Below are positions 32,753-40,682 of a DNA stretch of 64,000 nt, piece after piece (positions within the stretch are counted from its first letter, which is position 1; each line of letters opens with the position of its first letter). Below the pieces are notes generated by a model. It saw only the letters and a list, made by a program, of their open reading frames with translations, did not search any database and was not told the origin of the DNA. This stretch comes from Desulfocorpusculum sp964414345 (GTDB taxonomy: Bacteria > Desulfobacterota > Desulfocorpusculales > Desulfocorpusculum). The DNA lies in contig CAYPWF010000015.1 in assembly GCA_964414345.1 (NCBI GenBank), positions 1 through 64,000 on the forward strand, in the 5' to 3' direction. A program made the translations under genes and the position numbers.

Positions 32753-33145
32753 CTAGGCCACTTGCACATCCAAGGCGGCCATTCCTTTGCTGCCATGCTT
32801 GTTGCAGCTTGCCTGGGCGGTCACCCGCAGAGCCCCTTGTACTTGGATCTTTACTTCCCTTACAAAATCAGGGCCTTCGGGAAGCCTGCTGGGTGAGAAA
32901 TCCCACCTGGCAGCCTCTTTTTCGTTCACCAAGACCCTGGCCCGCTCTACAAAATGGGATGGGGAATTGCTGTTATGGGTGAAACTGACCCGAATTGTTA
33001 TCTCCTCGCCTTTCTTGGCATTCCGCGGCCCTTGAATTGAGGCCCCAGCCTTGTCAGCATTGGCTCGGCCAGGCAAAACAAGGCTCATTCCTACGCCCAA
33101 GACCAATGTGGCAAATTCTCTTCTTTGCAAGAGATTCTTTCCCAT
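32753..33145 (-). CDS. Exported superoxide-reductase-like (SORL/desulfoferrodoxin-type) protein
   Basis: A 130-residue protein with a Tat-type signal, QRREFATLVLGVGMSLVLPG, cut near ANA. The mature part is an immunoglobulin-like beta sandwich. SCNKHGSKG near the C-terminus matches the C-N-x-H-G iron site of superoxide reductases, and FTHNSNSPSHF supplies two more histidines. Only three histidines and one cysteine are present, one histidine short of the usual His4-Cys centre, so activity is uncertain. The start at 33145 follows GGGGGTG. It may have a SoxZ-like carrier role instead. Confidence 0.6.
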   Translation of the reverse strand: MGKNLLQRREFATLVLGVGMSLVLPGRANADKAGASIQGPRNAKKGEEITIRVSFTHNSNSPSHFVERARVLVNEKEAARWDFSPSRLPEGPDFVREVKIQVQGALRVTAQASCNKHGSKGMAALDVQVA

Positions 33146-33199
33146 TTGAAGCACCCCCTGGTGGAAATTCCCTTGGCTTGCCTTACATCTTAAACCCAG

Positions 33200-33427
33200 T
33201 CATTCCTCTAGCACCTTGATGAGATAGCTGGAATGGGTGGTCAAGAATCCATCCTGGGAAACCTTACGGATAACGCTGGTCCTGTAAACTTTCCCATTGT
33301 CCTCATATACGGTGTACCTGGCACCCACCCGAGGCGGTTCCTTTTCCCAACCGATTCTTTGTGTGCCCTCCGGGAACCCACCCTCACCGCTGCCCTTCAC
33401 CTTTGTAAGAAGCACCTTTCTGAACAT
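33200..33427 (-). CDS. Small conserved protein of a four-member local paralog family (member 1)
   Basis: About 75 residues, MFRKVLLTKVKG at 33427 after GAGGGAGG; the frame is open to an ATG at 33451 that overlaps the MoaD stop. The core reads GWEKEPPRVGARYTVYEDNG then KVYRTSVIRKV and GFLTTHSSY. The same pattern occurs in the proteins at 36022, 51239 and 58660. I know no function. The predicted fold is a small all-beta domain. Here it closes the aldehyde oxidoreductase/MoaD operon. Confidence 0.8.
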   Translation of the reverse strand: MFRKVLLTKVKGSGEGGFPEGTQRIGWEKEPPRVGARYTVYEDNGKVYRTSVIRKVSQDGFLTTHSSYLIKVLEE

Positions 33428-33447
33428 TAGAGCCTCCCTCTTGGCCC

Positions 33448-33708
33448 TCATCCTCCTTCCACGGGCGGGAAAAAGACCAATCGATCACCTTCGCGCAAGC
33501 AATCCGAGGGGAGAGCATGCCGCCCGTTGAGAAGTACGACCTTAGGGGTTTTATCAGGGATGCCCAAGGCATTTATTGCCGAGGCCACAGTGGATCCAGG
33601 CGGGAGCTCCAAAAAAGAAGCCTCTCCCCCGACAGGGGCGTACCTGCGCAAGGTCGAATAGAGCCTTACCTCCACATGAATCTGGTCCATTCCAGGGCGA
33701 GATTCCAT
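33448..33708 (-). CDS. MoaD/ThiS-family sulfur carrier protein
   Basis: An 86-residue beta-grasp protein ending in the required diglycine (FFPPVEGG), with the RLYSTLRRYAP opening, the LPPGSTVASAINALGIP helix and the VLLNGRHA loop of MoaD. The C-terminal glycine is adenylated and thiocarboxylated to deliver sulfur to molybdopterin. It lies 22 bases after the aldehyde oxidoreductase gene, so it probably serves tungstopterin supply for that enzyme. The codons for the last residues also form the Shine-Dalgarno AAGGAGG region of the next gene. Confidence 0.9.
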   Translation of the reverse strand: MESRPGMDQIHVEVRLYSTLRRYAPVGGEASFLELPPGSTVASAINALGIPDKTPKVVLLNGRHALPSDCLREGDRLVFFPPVEGG

Positions 33709-33730
33709 GAGCTTTCAAACCATGCCCTCT

Positions 33731-35560
33731 TCAGAGCAGCCCAAGATCCCTCAGCTTATCCTCTGTGGGCACGCCTTGCTGGTTCCAGCCCCTGACTCGA
33801 TAATAATCCGTGAGCATTTCATCCAAATGGCAGACCATACCCTTTCCAGGCCCCTCTGGCAGAGGTTCCCTGAGCATGCGCTCAGGCAAGCTGTCCTGCT
33901 GCCTGGAAAACCCAGCCTTTACCAAAAACATCCTTTCTGCGTTGAATATGCGCTCCCCTGCTTTTTCCAACTCCTCCAGGGTGTAACCAGCCCCTGTGGC
34001 TGCATTCAGAAGTTCCATTACACCTACGGGTGGGGCCATGAGCTCGGGACGGATGAGATTTCGCACCGAAAAAAAGACGCAAAGTCCAGCCGAGTCTATT
34101 ATGCAAAAAAGATCCTGCCACTTGGCCACCACGGGGGGCTTGTCTTTCCAGCTCAAAGGATCCACGTTACAGGGGACTCCAAGCAGCTCGAAATAGGCGG
34201 GATCCCCCCGCATGTGGGAAGCTCCGATGGGAGATGTGGCGTAGGCAAGTCCCATACCCTGCTCTCCCCTAGGCTCGTACCCGGCAAAATCCTGCCCCTT
34301 GGAAACCATGGCGAGCTGAGGATGCCCGTAGCGGGTGGCCATTCTTAAGCTCCCTTCAGCCAGCAGATCCCCGAAGCCCTCCCTGAGTCCTGTCATCCGG
34401 GTCAGCTCCACCAATGCTTGGGCATCCCCGAACCTAAGCTGGCGTCCCAGTTCTTTCTCAGAGAGGATCCCTTTTTCAGCCAGCTCCATAGCGCAGGCAA
34501 TGGCTGAGCCCATGGATATTGTGTCCATCCCCAGCTCATTGCAAAGGTAGTTGGCTTTGGTCACTGCAGCCAGGTTATCCACCCCACAGTTGGAGCCCAA
34601 AGCGTACACGGTTTCGTACTCAGGGCCTTCACCCTCTCCTTCAAAGGGAGGCTCTGTCACCCGGGTCACTCTGCCGCAGGATATGGGGCAGGCAAAACAA
34701 GCTTTGTGCGCCACCAAGAATTTCCTGCTTAGGGTCTCGCCATGAAGGGCTTCCCAGCCCTCAAAAACGCCGGTTTGAAAATTGCGGGTTGGGAAAACCC
34801 CGTAGCTCTGCGTGGCCATGACTGTGACCGCTGTGCCGTGCAGGCGAAGAGGAGGAGGACTCTCTTTATATGTCTCATTGAATTTCTTTAGGAGTCGGGC
34901 GTTTATGGCCTTGAATCCCTCAGGGTCATGAAGAGGAATCTTTTCCTTGCCCCTCACAACCACCGCCTTTAGGTTCTTGGAGCCCATCACCGCCCCGACA
35001 CCTGAGCGACCGGCTGCCCGATCCTTGTCGTTCATGATAGAGGCGAAGCGCACCAGCCGCTCCCCTGCAGGCCCTATGCAGGCAACCTTGGCCTGCGGGT
35101 GTGTTTGGGCCCTAAGGGCCTCATCACTCTGGTGGGTGGTCTTCCCCCAAAGCTCTGTGGCATCCCTAAGCTCTGCCTTGCGGCCGTCCACCCAAAGATA
35201 TGTGGGCTGAGAGGCTTTCCCCTGAAAAATTATCCCGTCCCAACCGGCCTTGCGAAGCTCGGCCGGGAACATTCCTCCAGAATTGGAACAGGTGATGGCC
35301 CCAGTGAGGGGGGAGAGGGTGGTGACCATGTATCGCGCCCCCGTAGGCGCCCCGGTCCCGGTCAGGGGACCGGCCATCATGATAAGAGGATTTTTTCCGC
35401 AAAACGGATCCCCCTTGGGGTCCCCCTCTTGAAGCATGTAATGTATCCCGAAGCCCCTGCCGCCGATAAAATCCCTGGCCACCTCCTCCCTTAGCTCTTC
35501 CTCCCATATCCTTCCTTGGCCAAGATCCACCCTAAGAAGCCTACCGTTCCAGCCCTTCAT
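33731..35560 (-). CDS. Aldehyde:ferredoxin oxidoreductase (tungsten pterin enzyme)
   Basis: A 609-residue enzyme oxidising aldehydes to acids with ferredoxin. N-terminal GWNGRLLRVDLGQGRI and FIGGRGFGIHYML, then GPLTGTGAPTGARYMVTTLSPLTG bind the bis-pterin. CFACPISC near residue 290 with a distal Cys in DSAGLC (near 492) ligates the 4Fe-4S cluster, and EYETVYALGSNCGVDN lies between them. The family uses tungsten in most anaerobes. It is the first gene of an operon with a MoaD-like carrier and the small paralog. Confidence 0.95.
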   Translation of the reverse strand: MKGWNGRLLRVDLGQGRIWEEELREEVARDFIGGRGFGIHYMLQEGDPKGDPFCGKNPLIMMAGPLTGTGAPTGARYMVTTLSPLTGAITCSNSGGMFPAELRKAGWDGIIFQGKASQPTYLWVDGRKAELRDATELWGKTTHQSDEALRAQTHPQAKVACIGPAGERLVRFASIMNDKDRAAGRSGVGAVMGSKNLKAVVVRGKEKIPLHDPEGFKAINARLLKKFNETYKESPPPLRLHGTAVTVMATQSYGVFPTRNFQTGVFEGWEALHGETLSRKFLVAHKACFACPISCGRVTRVTEPPFEGEGEGPEYETVYALGSNCGVDNLAAVTKANYLCNELGMDTISMGSAIACAMELAEKGILSEKELGRQLRFGDAQALVELTRMTGLREGFGDLLAEGSLRMATRYGHPQLAMVSKGQDFAGYEPRGEQGMGLAYATSPIGASHMRGDPAYFELLGVPCNVDPLSWKDKPPVVAKWQDLFCIIDSAGLCVFFSVRNLIRPELMAPPVGVMELLNAATGAGYTLEELEKAGERIFNAERMFLVKAGFSRQQDSLPERMLREPLPEGPGKGMVCHLDEMLTDYYRVRGWNQQGVPTEDKLRDLGLL

Positions 35561-36021
35561 GCGCCTCCTCCCTGCAAAGCCTTAAAGCCCATACCAGCCA
35601 AGTTCAAGTCCTAGATTATCCCAGGAAAGCTCCTCCTGCAAATACCCATCCAGGCCGGAAAGACATCAGCGCATAGTGAGGATCATCTTGCATGATAGGC
35701 CAGGGGGAAACGTTAACCAAAAAAACAGGCTGATTTCCGGTTCTAAACTTGGCCCTGATTTGAGTCGAAACATGTTAAACTCTAACCTGGTCTTGGGGGC
35801 GAAGCCAAAAAAGTCAATGGCTTTGGAGAATAATCCGAGTTAAACAAAGAGTATTGCTTTCCTGCTGGATAAGGGTTATCTTCTGCCCGAAGCGTCTTCC
35901 AGCGGCGATTCGGCTTGGGTGCTTCGAGCTCAAGGGAAGAAGCGCCAGGGCTGCTATTTAGGCCCTTGCTGGGAATCCGCAATGGGATCCTGAGAATTCC
36001 TGAAAAAACGGGGTCAGAGTT
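35561..36021. other. Intergenic region with one copy of the dispersed repeat
   Basis: 461 bases between the divergent aldehyde oxidoreductase and small-paralog genes. Its centre (about 35725-35840) is a copy of the dispersed repeat listed below. The rest holds the promoters, which I cannot place firmly, and no gene. Confidence 0.6.
35725..35840 (+). repeat. Dispersed composite repeat, copy A (partial)
   Basis: Contains the shared middle block (CAGGCTGATTTCCGGTTCTA, CCTGATTTGAGTCGAAACATG), the degenerate second hairpin TTGGGGGCGAAGCC and the tail GTCAATGGCTTTGGAGAATA, then TCCGAGTTA. The first hairpin is not recognisable here. It lies about 180 bases before small-paralog member 2. Confidence 0.65.
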
Positions 36022-36276
36022 ATGAAAACCACCCGCACCAAAGAGTTCCAGGCACGGAAGATCTCTTTTTCCAGGGCTGAACATCCGGGCCAATCAGAGC
36101 CAGACTCTGTGGTGGCCTGGGAGTACTCGCCTCCAATCTTGGGAGAGCGTTACTTGGTTTACTTGGGGAAAGGCCGTCTTCTGAGAACAAGTCCAGTTAA
36201 GAAAATAGAGGAATCCCACGGAATTCTTTGGATAGAAACAGCCAACTCCACATATCGAGTGAAGTACATGGACTGA
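36022..36276 (+). CDS. Small conserved protein of the local paralog family (member 2)
   Basis: 84 residues. The core AWEYSPPILGERYLVYLGKG then RLLRTSPVKKI and IETANSTY lines up with members at 33200, 51239 and 58660; the N-terminal 30 residues are variable and polar. No signal peptide or helix is predicted. A repeat copy lies directly upstream, as for member 4. Function is unknown. Confidence 0.75.
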   Translation: MKTTRTKEFQARKISFSRAEHPGQSEPDSVVAWEYSPPILGERYLVYLGKGRLLRTSPVKKIEESHGILWIETANSTYRVKYMD

Positions 36277-36444
36277 GCTCCCAGCCCCGGCTGGTCTTGT
36301 GGGCCGCACTTTCCCACTAGGAAGCAGCTGCTTTAGCCCATGGGCTTATCGCAGGCATGCCACGGCTTGGAGAGCCCCCTATAAAACCTACTGCTTTGAG
36401 TTTGAGCTGCTGTTGCTTGGGTTTCTTTATACCCTGCTTGCTTC

Positions 36445-37524
36445 TCACTCCGCTTTCCGAAAATATCCTTGCTCGTTACTAAGTCTGACAAGCAACTCCA
36501 AGCTGCGAAGCGCTGCAGAGGAGTCAATGGATTCGGCGGCCATGGCCAAACCCTCTTTCTCATCTTTGGCCCGACCACATGCCGTCAATGCCAAGGCCGA
36601 GTTGAGCAAAACCAGGTTCCTTTTGGGGCCTGAACTCCCCTTCAAAATCTCTCTTATGACCAAGGCGTTCTCTCTGGCTGTACCCCCGCGCAGATCCTCG
36701 GGTTTGCACCTGCTAAGTCCCAGATCCTCGGGTACCAACTCCTTGACCTGATTGCCCGAAGGACCCAGGACACAAACTCGTGTGGTTCCTGTTATACTGG
36801 CTTCGTCCAGGGTGTGATCCCCGTGAACCAGCATACCTTTCTCTACCCCCAGCGCTCTTGTCACCCGTGGGAACAGAGTCAGATCCGAAATCTCATACAC
36901 TCCCAGGTACACCGAGCCGGCTCCGCAGGGGTTTGAAAGCGGGCCTGCCACATTAAGCAAGGTGCGGAAGCCCAACTGCATGCGAACCTGGTAAACCAAT
37001 CTTGCCGCGCGGTTCAAGGCCGTGCTGTACAGAAAGGCCACCCCTGTCTCCTCCAGGCACCTGCGAGCCAGGCTGGGGGTAACCTCCGGCTGGATGCCCA
37101 GTTCTCTGATTACATGCTCAGTCCCCACCCTTTGTGATGGGATCAGGCTTGCATGGCGCACCACCTTAGCTCCAGCCCCGGCCACGACTAAGGCTGTGGC
37201 TGTTGAGACGTTAAAGGTGGCTGTGCCACGGTCGCCAGGAAGGGAGGTCCTCTCAATTGTTTCCCGATCCAAATTTATTTCCTCCCTGTCCATGGAAAGA
37301 AACCCGTTCTCCAGCCCCGCCCATGGCTCCAGGCTCTCCTTAAAGGCCAGGCCTGCCCCTATCAGCTCCGAGCAACTAAGCCCCTTCATGCGCAAAGCTG
37401 TGAGAAGGGCCGCCATCTGAACAGGGGCCATTTCTCCACCCAACATGGCCTTGACCGCATAGTAAGCTTCAGTTTGTGAAAGATCCTTCCCACCTATGGC
37501 CTTCTCCAAAGAATCTGCAAGCAT
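36445..37524 (-). CDS. TrpD-like (anthranilate phosphoribosyltransferase family) protein
   Basis: A 359-residue protein of the glycosyltransferase 3/TrpD fold. The helical domain (residues 1-70) includes AVKAMLGGEMAPVQMAALLTALRMKG, and the core has TFNVSTATALVVAGAGAKV. The PRPP loop GTGGD of true TrpD is replaced by LPGDRGTA, and the KHGNR-x-x-SS segment by RHASLIPSQR. The substrate may therefore differ (TrpD2-type). The start at 37524 follows AGGAGGTGG. No other trp gene is near, yet a strong terminator stands in its leader. Confidence 0.75.
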   Translation of the reverse strand: MLADSLEKAIGGKDLSQTEAYYAVKAMLGGEMAPVQMAALLTALRMKGLSCSELIGAGLAFKESLEPWAGLENGFLSMDREEINLDRETIERTSLPGDRGTATFNVSTATALVVAGAGAKVVRHASLIPSQRVGTEHVIRELGIQPEVTPSLARRCLEETGVAFLYSTALNRAARLVYQVRMQLGFRTLLNVAGPLSNPCGAGSVYLGVYEISDLTLFPRVTRALGVEKGMLVHGDHTLDEASITGTTRVCVLGPSGNQVKELVPEDLGLSRCKPEDLRGGTARENALVIREILKGSSGPKRNLVLLNSALALTACGRAKDEKEGLAMAAESIDSSAALRSLELLVRLSNEQGYFRKAE

Positions 37525-37989
37525 CTGCCACCTCCTGGTTCGTTGTGTTACCGCCCGAGGGACGGGATTCGAGAAGAAAGCTGTTTCTACCGGCAGAGAC
37601 CGGCTCTTCACAAAAAAGAAAGGCCGCGGATCCCTCAGGACCCACGGCCTCCCATGTTATCTCCAACCCGGCTATGGGCCCTGCGAGGCGCGCCCACGGC
37701 CCAGGTCATATAATTGCTCTTTTAGCCTAAACGGCGCACCTCACCCCCCTATGTGAGCCGCGCCAGCACCAGTTAAGTTTCCCCATGCTCCCAGCCGACA
37801 CCATCTTTCCTCTCCAAGGATCTACAACAAGACTCAAATACCACCCTGAGGCTGCCATGTCAAGGAAATATTTGACAGGGGGGTCCAAAGGGCTCGCAAA
37901 GACATCCTGAGCACTCCAAGGGTCTGGCCCTCCCCCATCTTGGTCCCCACCCACCCGGAGTCTATAATGGGGTCCCTAAGGCAAGCAAA
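37525..37989. other. Intergenic leader region with attenuator-like terminator
   Basis: 465 bases between the divergent TrpD-like and acyltransferase genes. The left part holds a strong minus-strand terminator in the TrpD-like leader. A short minus-strand frame from about 37708 (MTWAVGAPRR..., one Trp codon) ends inside the terminator stem. Nothing else is recognisable. Confidence 0.5.
37612..37650 (-). terminator. Rho-independent terminator in the TrpD-like leader (possible attenuator)
   Basis: Minus-strand 13-bp stem AGGCCGTGGGTCC/GGATCCGCGGCCT (two G-T pairs), loop TGAG, then TTCTTTTTT. It lies about 90 bases before the TrpD-like start. The next gene upstream is divergent, so no minus-strand transcript needs ending here. 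Confidence 0.8.
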
Positions 37990-39138
37990 GTGATTGGCCT
38001 ACAAAACCGGAAAGCAGAAGTGGCCAGCAAGACCTCACAAGTCAAGCCTCACCGTGTTGTCCAGGTTGAGCTTCTTCGTGGTGCGGCAGTCACGGCCGTG
38101 TTTTTGTTTCATGCCTGGAGTGCCATGCCCGAGATCCAGCAGACAGGCCACCTGGGTTACCTCCTGGCCAGACTGGCCTCCTGGGGGCATATGGGCGTTG
38201 TGGTGTTCAACATGCTCACGGGGTTGGTGCTTTCCCTTCCCTACCTGGGGTCAAGCAAGAGCAATGGGCCAAGTTACCTGGCCTTCCTCCAAAGGAGGTT
38301 TCTCAGGATCCTGCCCCATTATTGGATCGCCCTTCTCTTCTGGAGCTTGCTGCTTCTGGGTTCCTCCTCCTCCCTTTCAGACCTTTGGATCCCTTTGCTG
38401 GCTCACCTGCTTTTCGTGCACACCTTTTCACCCGCCACCTTTTTCTCCATAGTGCCGGCATACTGGTGGCTGGGGCTCCTGGCGCAGTTCTACCTGGTCT
38501 TTCCCCTTTTGCTGCGGCTGTTTAAGAGATGGGGACCCCTCAGGTCTTTGTTGGTAACAAGCCTGCTTTGCTGGGGCAGCTGGTTCATCCTCCATCAGTT
38601 GTCTCTCCATGAGACAGGAGGGATCCTGGCACGGCTGGATTACCTCCTCTACTTCAACCTCCCATCTAGGCTTCCTGAATTCGCAGCCGGCATGTGTCTC
38701 GCCTGGGCAGGCTCCGATCCTGGGAGGGCAAAACAGACTGAGGGCAGCAAGCCTGCCCTGGGATCATTTTTCTCAGGGAAGTTCCTGGTTTGCTCGGCCA
38801 TCATCCTAGGGCTGCTCGGTTTTTGGGTGCCGCCGGACCAACTTCCCCTGCACCACCCTTACCTCTCAGCTTGGTGTATGCTCCTGGTGATTGCGGTGCT
38901 CAGATCCCCACTGGCAGAAAGCCTGGGAAGCCTGGCCTGGATCAGGAGCTTGGGAAACACCTCTTACAGCATCTACCTGCTCCATCAGCCGGTTTTGACA
39001 TATGGGGCCGTGGGCTTCGGCTTGGTGGGGCTTAGCATCAATTACTGGCCGGTTCTCTTTTTGACGGCGGCTCTTGTGACTCTGGCGCTTTCCCTTGGCC
39101 TGGACCTCCTGGTCAGGAGAACCCCTCTCCAAGGGTGA
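37990..39138 (+). CDS. Acyltransferase 3 family membrane protein (OafA-like)
   Basis: A 382-residue protein with about ten hydrophobic helices. The N-terminal VELLRGAAVTAVFLFHAW carries the family R and H; RRFLRILPHYWIALLF follows helix 3, and SYSIYLLHQPVL is near the C-terminus. Members O-acylate sugars or peptidoglycan at the inner membrane. The start is GTG at 37990. No carbohydrate cluster is adjacent, so the acceptor is unknown. Confidence 0.85.
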   Translation: MIGLQNRKAEVASKTSQVKPHRVVQVELLRGAAVTAVFLFHAWSAMPEIQQTGHLGYLLARLASWGHMGVVVFNMLTGLVLSLPYLGSSKSNGPSYLAFLQRRFLRILPHYWIALLFWSLLLLGSSSSLSDLWIPLLAHLLFVHTFSPATFFSIVPAYWWLGLLAQFYLVFPLLLRLFKRWGPLRSLLVTSLLCWGSWFILHQLSLHETGGILARLDYLLYFNLPSRLPEFAAGMCLAWAGSDPGRAKQTEGSKPALGSFFSGKFLVCSAIILGLLGFWVPPDQLPLHHPYLSAWCMLLVIAVLRSPLAESLGSLAWIRSLGNTSYSIYLLHQPVLTYGAVGFGLVGLSINYWPVLFLTAALVTLALSLGLDLLVRRTPLQG

Positions 39139-39251
39139 TGCCACCTGGGCCGGGGGCCACCAATTTGCCCGGCACCACAGGAGGGCTTGGAGTCTGTTGC
39201 AGGGTTTTGTGCCGGTGAGACATAATGGTGTGTCTAGGATGGAGGTGAGTC

Positions 39252-40682
39252 ATGTCCCAACAGGAGATAGTCTTTCTTACTGCCTGCGAGATGGCCAGAT
39301 TGATCCAGGCCAGGAAGCTCTCGGCTCTGGAGGTGGTTGAGGCCCACTTGGCACAGATTGAAAGAGTCAATCCTCGGGTTAACGCTGTGGTCACCCTGGT
39401 GGCGGAGCAGGCCATGGAGGCAGCCCGCCGGGCAGACCGTGCCTTGGCCAACCAGGGGGCAGTGGGCCCCCTCCATGGGCTTCCGGTGGCCCACAAAGAC
39501 CTGGTGGAGACAAAGGGCATCAGGACCACTTACGGATCTCCCATTTTCAAGGATCACGTCCCAGAGCAAGATGCTTTGATCGTAGAGAGGTTAAAGGCTG
39601 CGGGGGCAATAACACTGGGCAAGACCAATACCCCTGAGTTCGGTGCAGGCTCGCAGACCTTCAACCCGGTCTTTGGTCCCACCCGCAATCCATATGATTT
39701 GAGCAAGACTTGCGGGGGCAGCAGCGGCGGGGCTGCCGTGGCCTTGGCTTGCGGCATGGTCCCAATAGCGGATGGGAGCGATCTGGGAGGCTCCCTTCGC
39801 AACCCGGCCAGCTTCTGCAATGTGGTGGGTTTCAGGCCCTCGGCCGGAAGGGTCCCCACTTGGCCCACCCCATCGGCGTGGTTCCCCCTGACCGTGGAAG
39901 GCCCCATGGCCAGAACGGTCCAGGATGTAGCGCTTATGCTGGGAGCCATGGCAGGGCCAGATCCTCGCTGCCCCATCTCCATAGCGGAGCCGGCGGATCG
40001 CTTCCGTGGGCCTCTGGAGAGGGATTTCAAGGGGGTTCGAGTTGCCTGGAGCCGGGATTTGGGCGGGCTTCCTGTGGAAGCAGAGGTGATAAGCGTTTTG
40101 GAGAGTCGTCTTGGGGTGTTGCAGGATCTAGGCTGCACCGTAGAGGAGGCAGAGCCTGATCTTTCGGATGCGGATGAGGTTTTTCGGGTCTTTAGGGCCT
40201 GGCGTTTCGAGCTCTCCCACGGAAGGCTACTGGATGAGCACAGGCACCTCATGAAACAAACGGTGGTATGGAACATAGAGGAAGGTAGGAAGCTCACAGG
40301 CCCTCAGCTGGGCCAAGCCGAACTGAAAAGAACGGCCCTTTACCACAGAGTAAGAGAGTTTATGAGCCGATATGAGTTCCTGCTCTTGCCGGTAAGCCAG
40401 GTTTTACCCTTTCCAGTGGAACAGGAGTACGTAAAGCAGATAAACAACATACCGATGCACACATACCTGGACTGGATGCGTTCCTGTTACTACATAACCG
40501 TAACAGGCCTTCCGGCCATATCAGTCCCCTGCGGCTTCAGCTCCCAGGGGCTTCCTGTGGGCCTTCAGATTGTGGGGCGTCACCAGCATGACTGGCAGGT
40601 TCTGCAGCTGGCCTATGCTTTTCAGGAGGCCACAGGTTTTTGGAAAACAAAGCCTCCTGTAGTGGAAGGGGACCAAAGGTGA
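39252..40682 (+). CDS. Amidase (amidase-signature family)
   Basis: A 476-residue hydrolase. The catalytic Lys is in PVAHKDLVETKG near residue 79, the cis-Ser in KTCGGSSGGAAVALACG near 157, and the nucleophile Ser in DGSDLGGSLRNPASFCNVVG near 180. GatA-like proteins and nitrile-pathway amidases share this. There is no GatC/GatB partner, so a free-standing amidase acting on small amides is likely. Its stop overlaps the GTG of the amidohydrolase gene. Confidence 0.92.
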   Translation: MSQQEIVFLTACEMARLIQARKLSALEVVEAHLAQIERVNPRVNAVVTLVAEQAMEAARRADRALANQGAVGPLHGLPVAHKDLVETKGIRTTYGSPIFKDHVPEQDALIVERLKAAGAITLGKTNTPEFGAGSQTFNPVFGPTRNPYDLSKTCGGSSGGAAVALACGMVPIADGSDLGGSLRNPASFCNVVGFRPSAGRVPTWPTPSAWFPLTVEGPMARTVQDVALMLGAMAGPDPRCPISIAEPADRFRGPLERDFKGVRVAWSRDLGGLPVEAEVISVLESRLGVLQDLGCTVEEAEPDLSDADEVFRVFRAWRFELSHGRLLDEHRHLMKQTVVWNIEEGRKLTGPQLGQAELKRTALYHRVREFMSRYEFLLLPVSQVLPFPVEQEYVKQINNIPMHTYLDWMRSCYYITVTGLPAISVPCGFSSQGLPVGLQIVGRHQHDWQVLQLAYAFQEATGFWKTKPPVVEGDQR

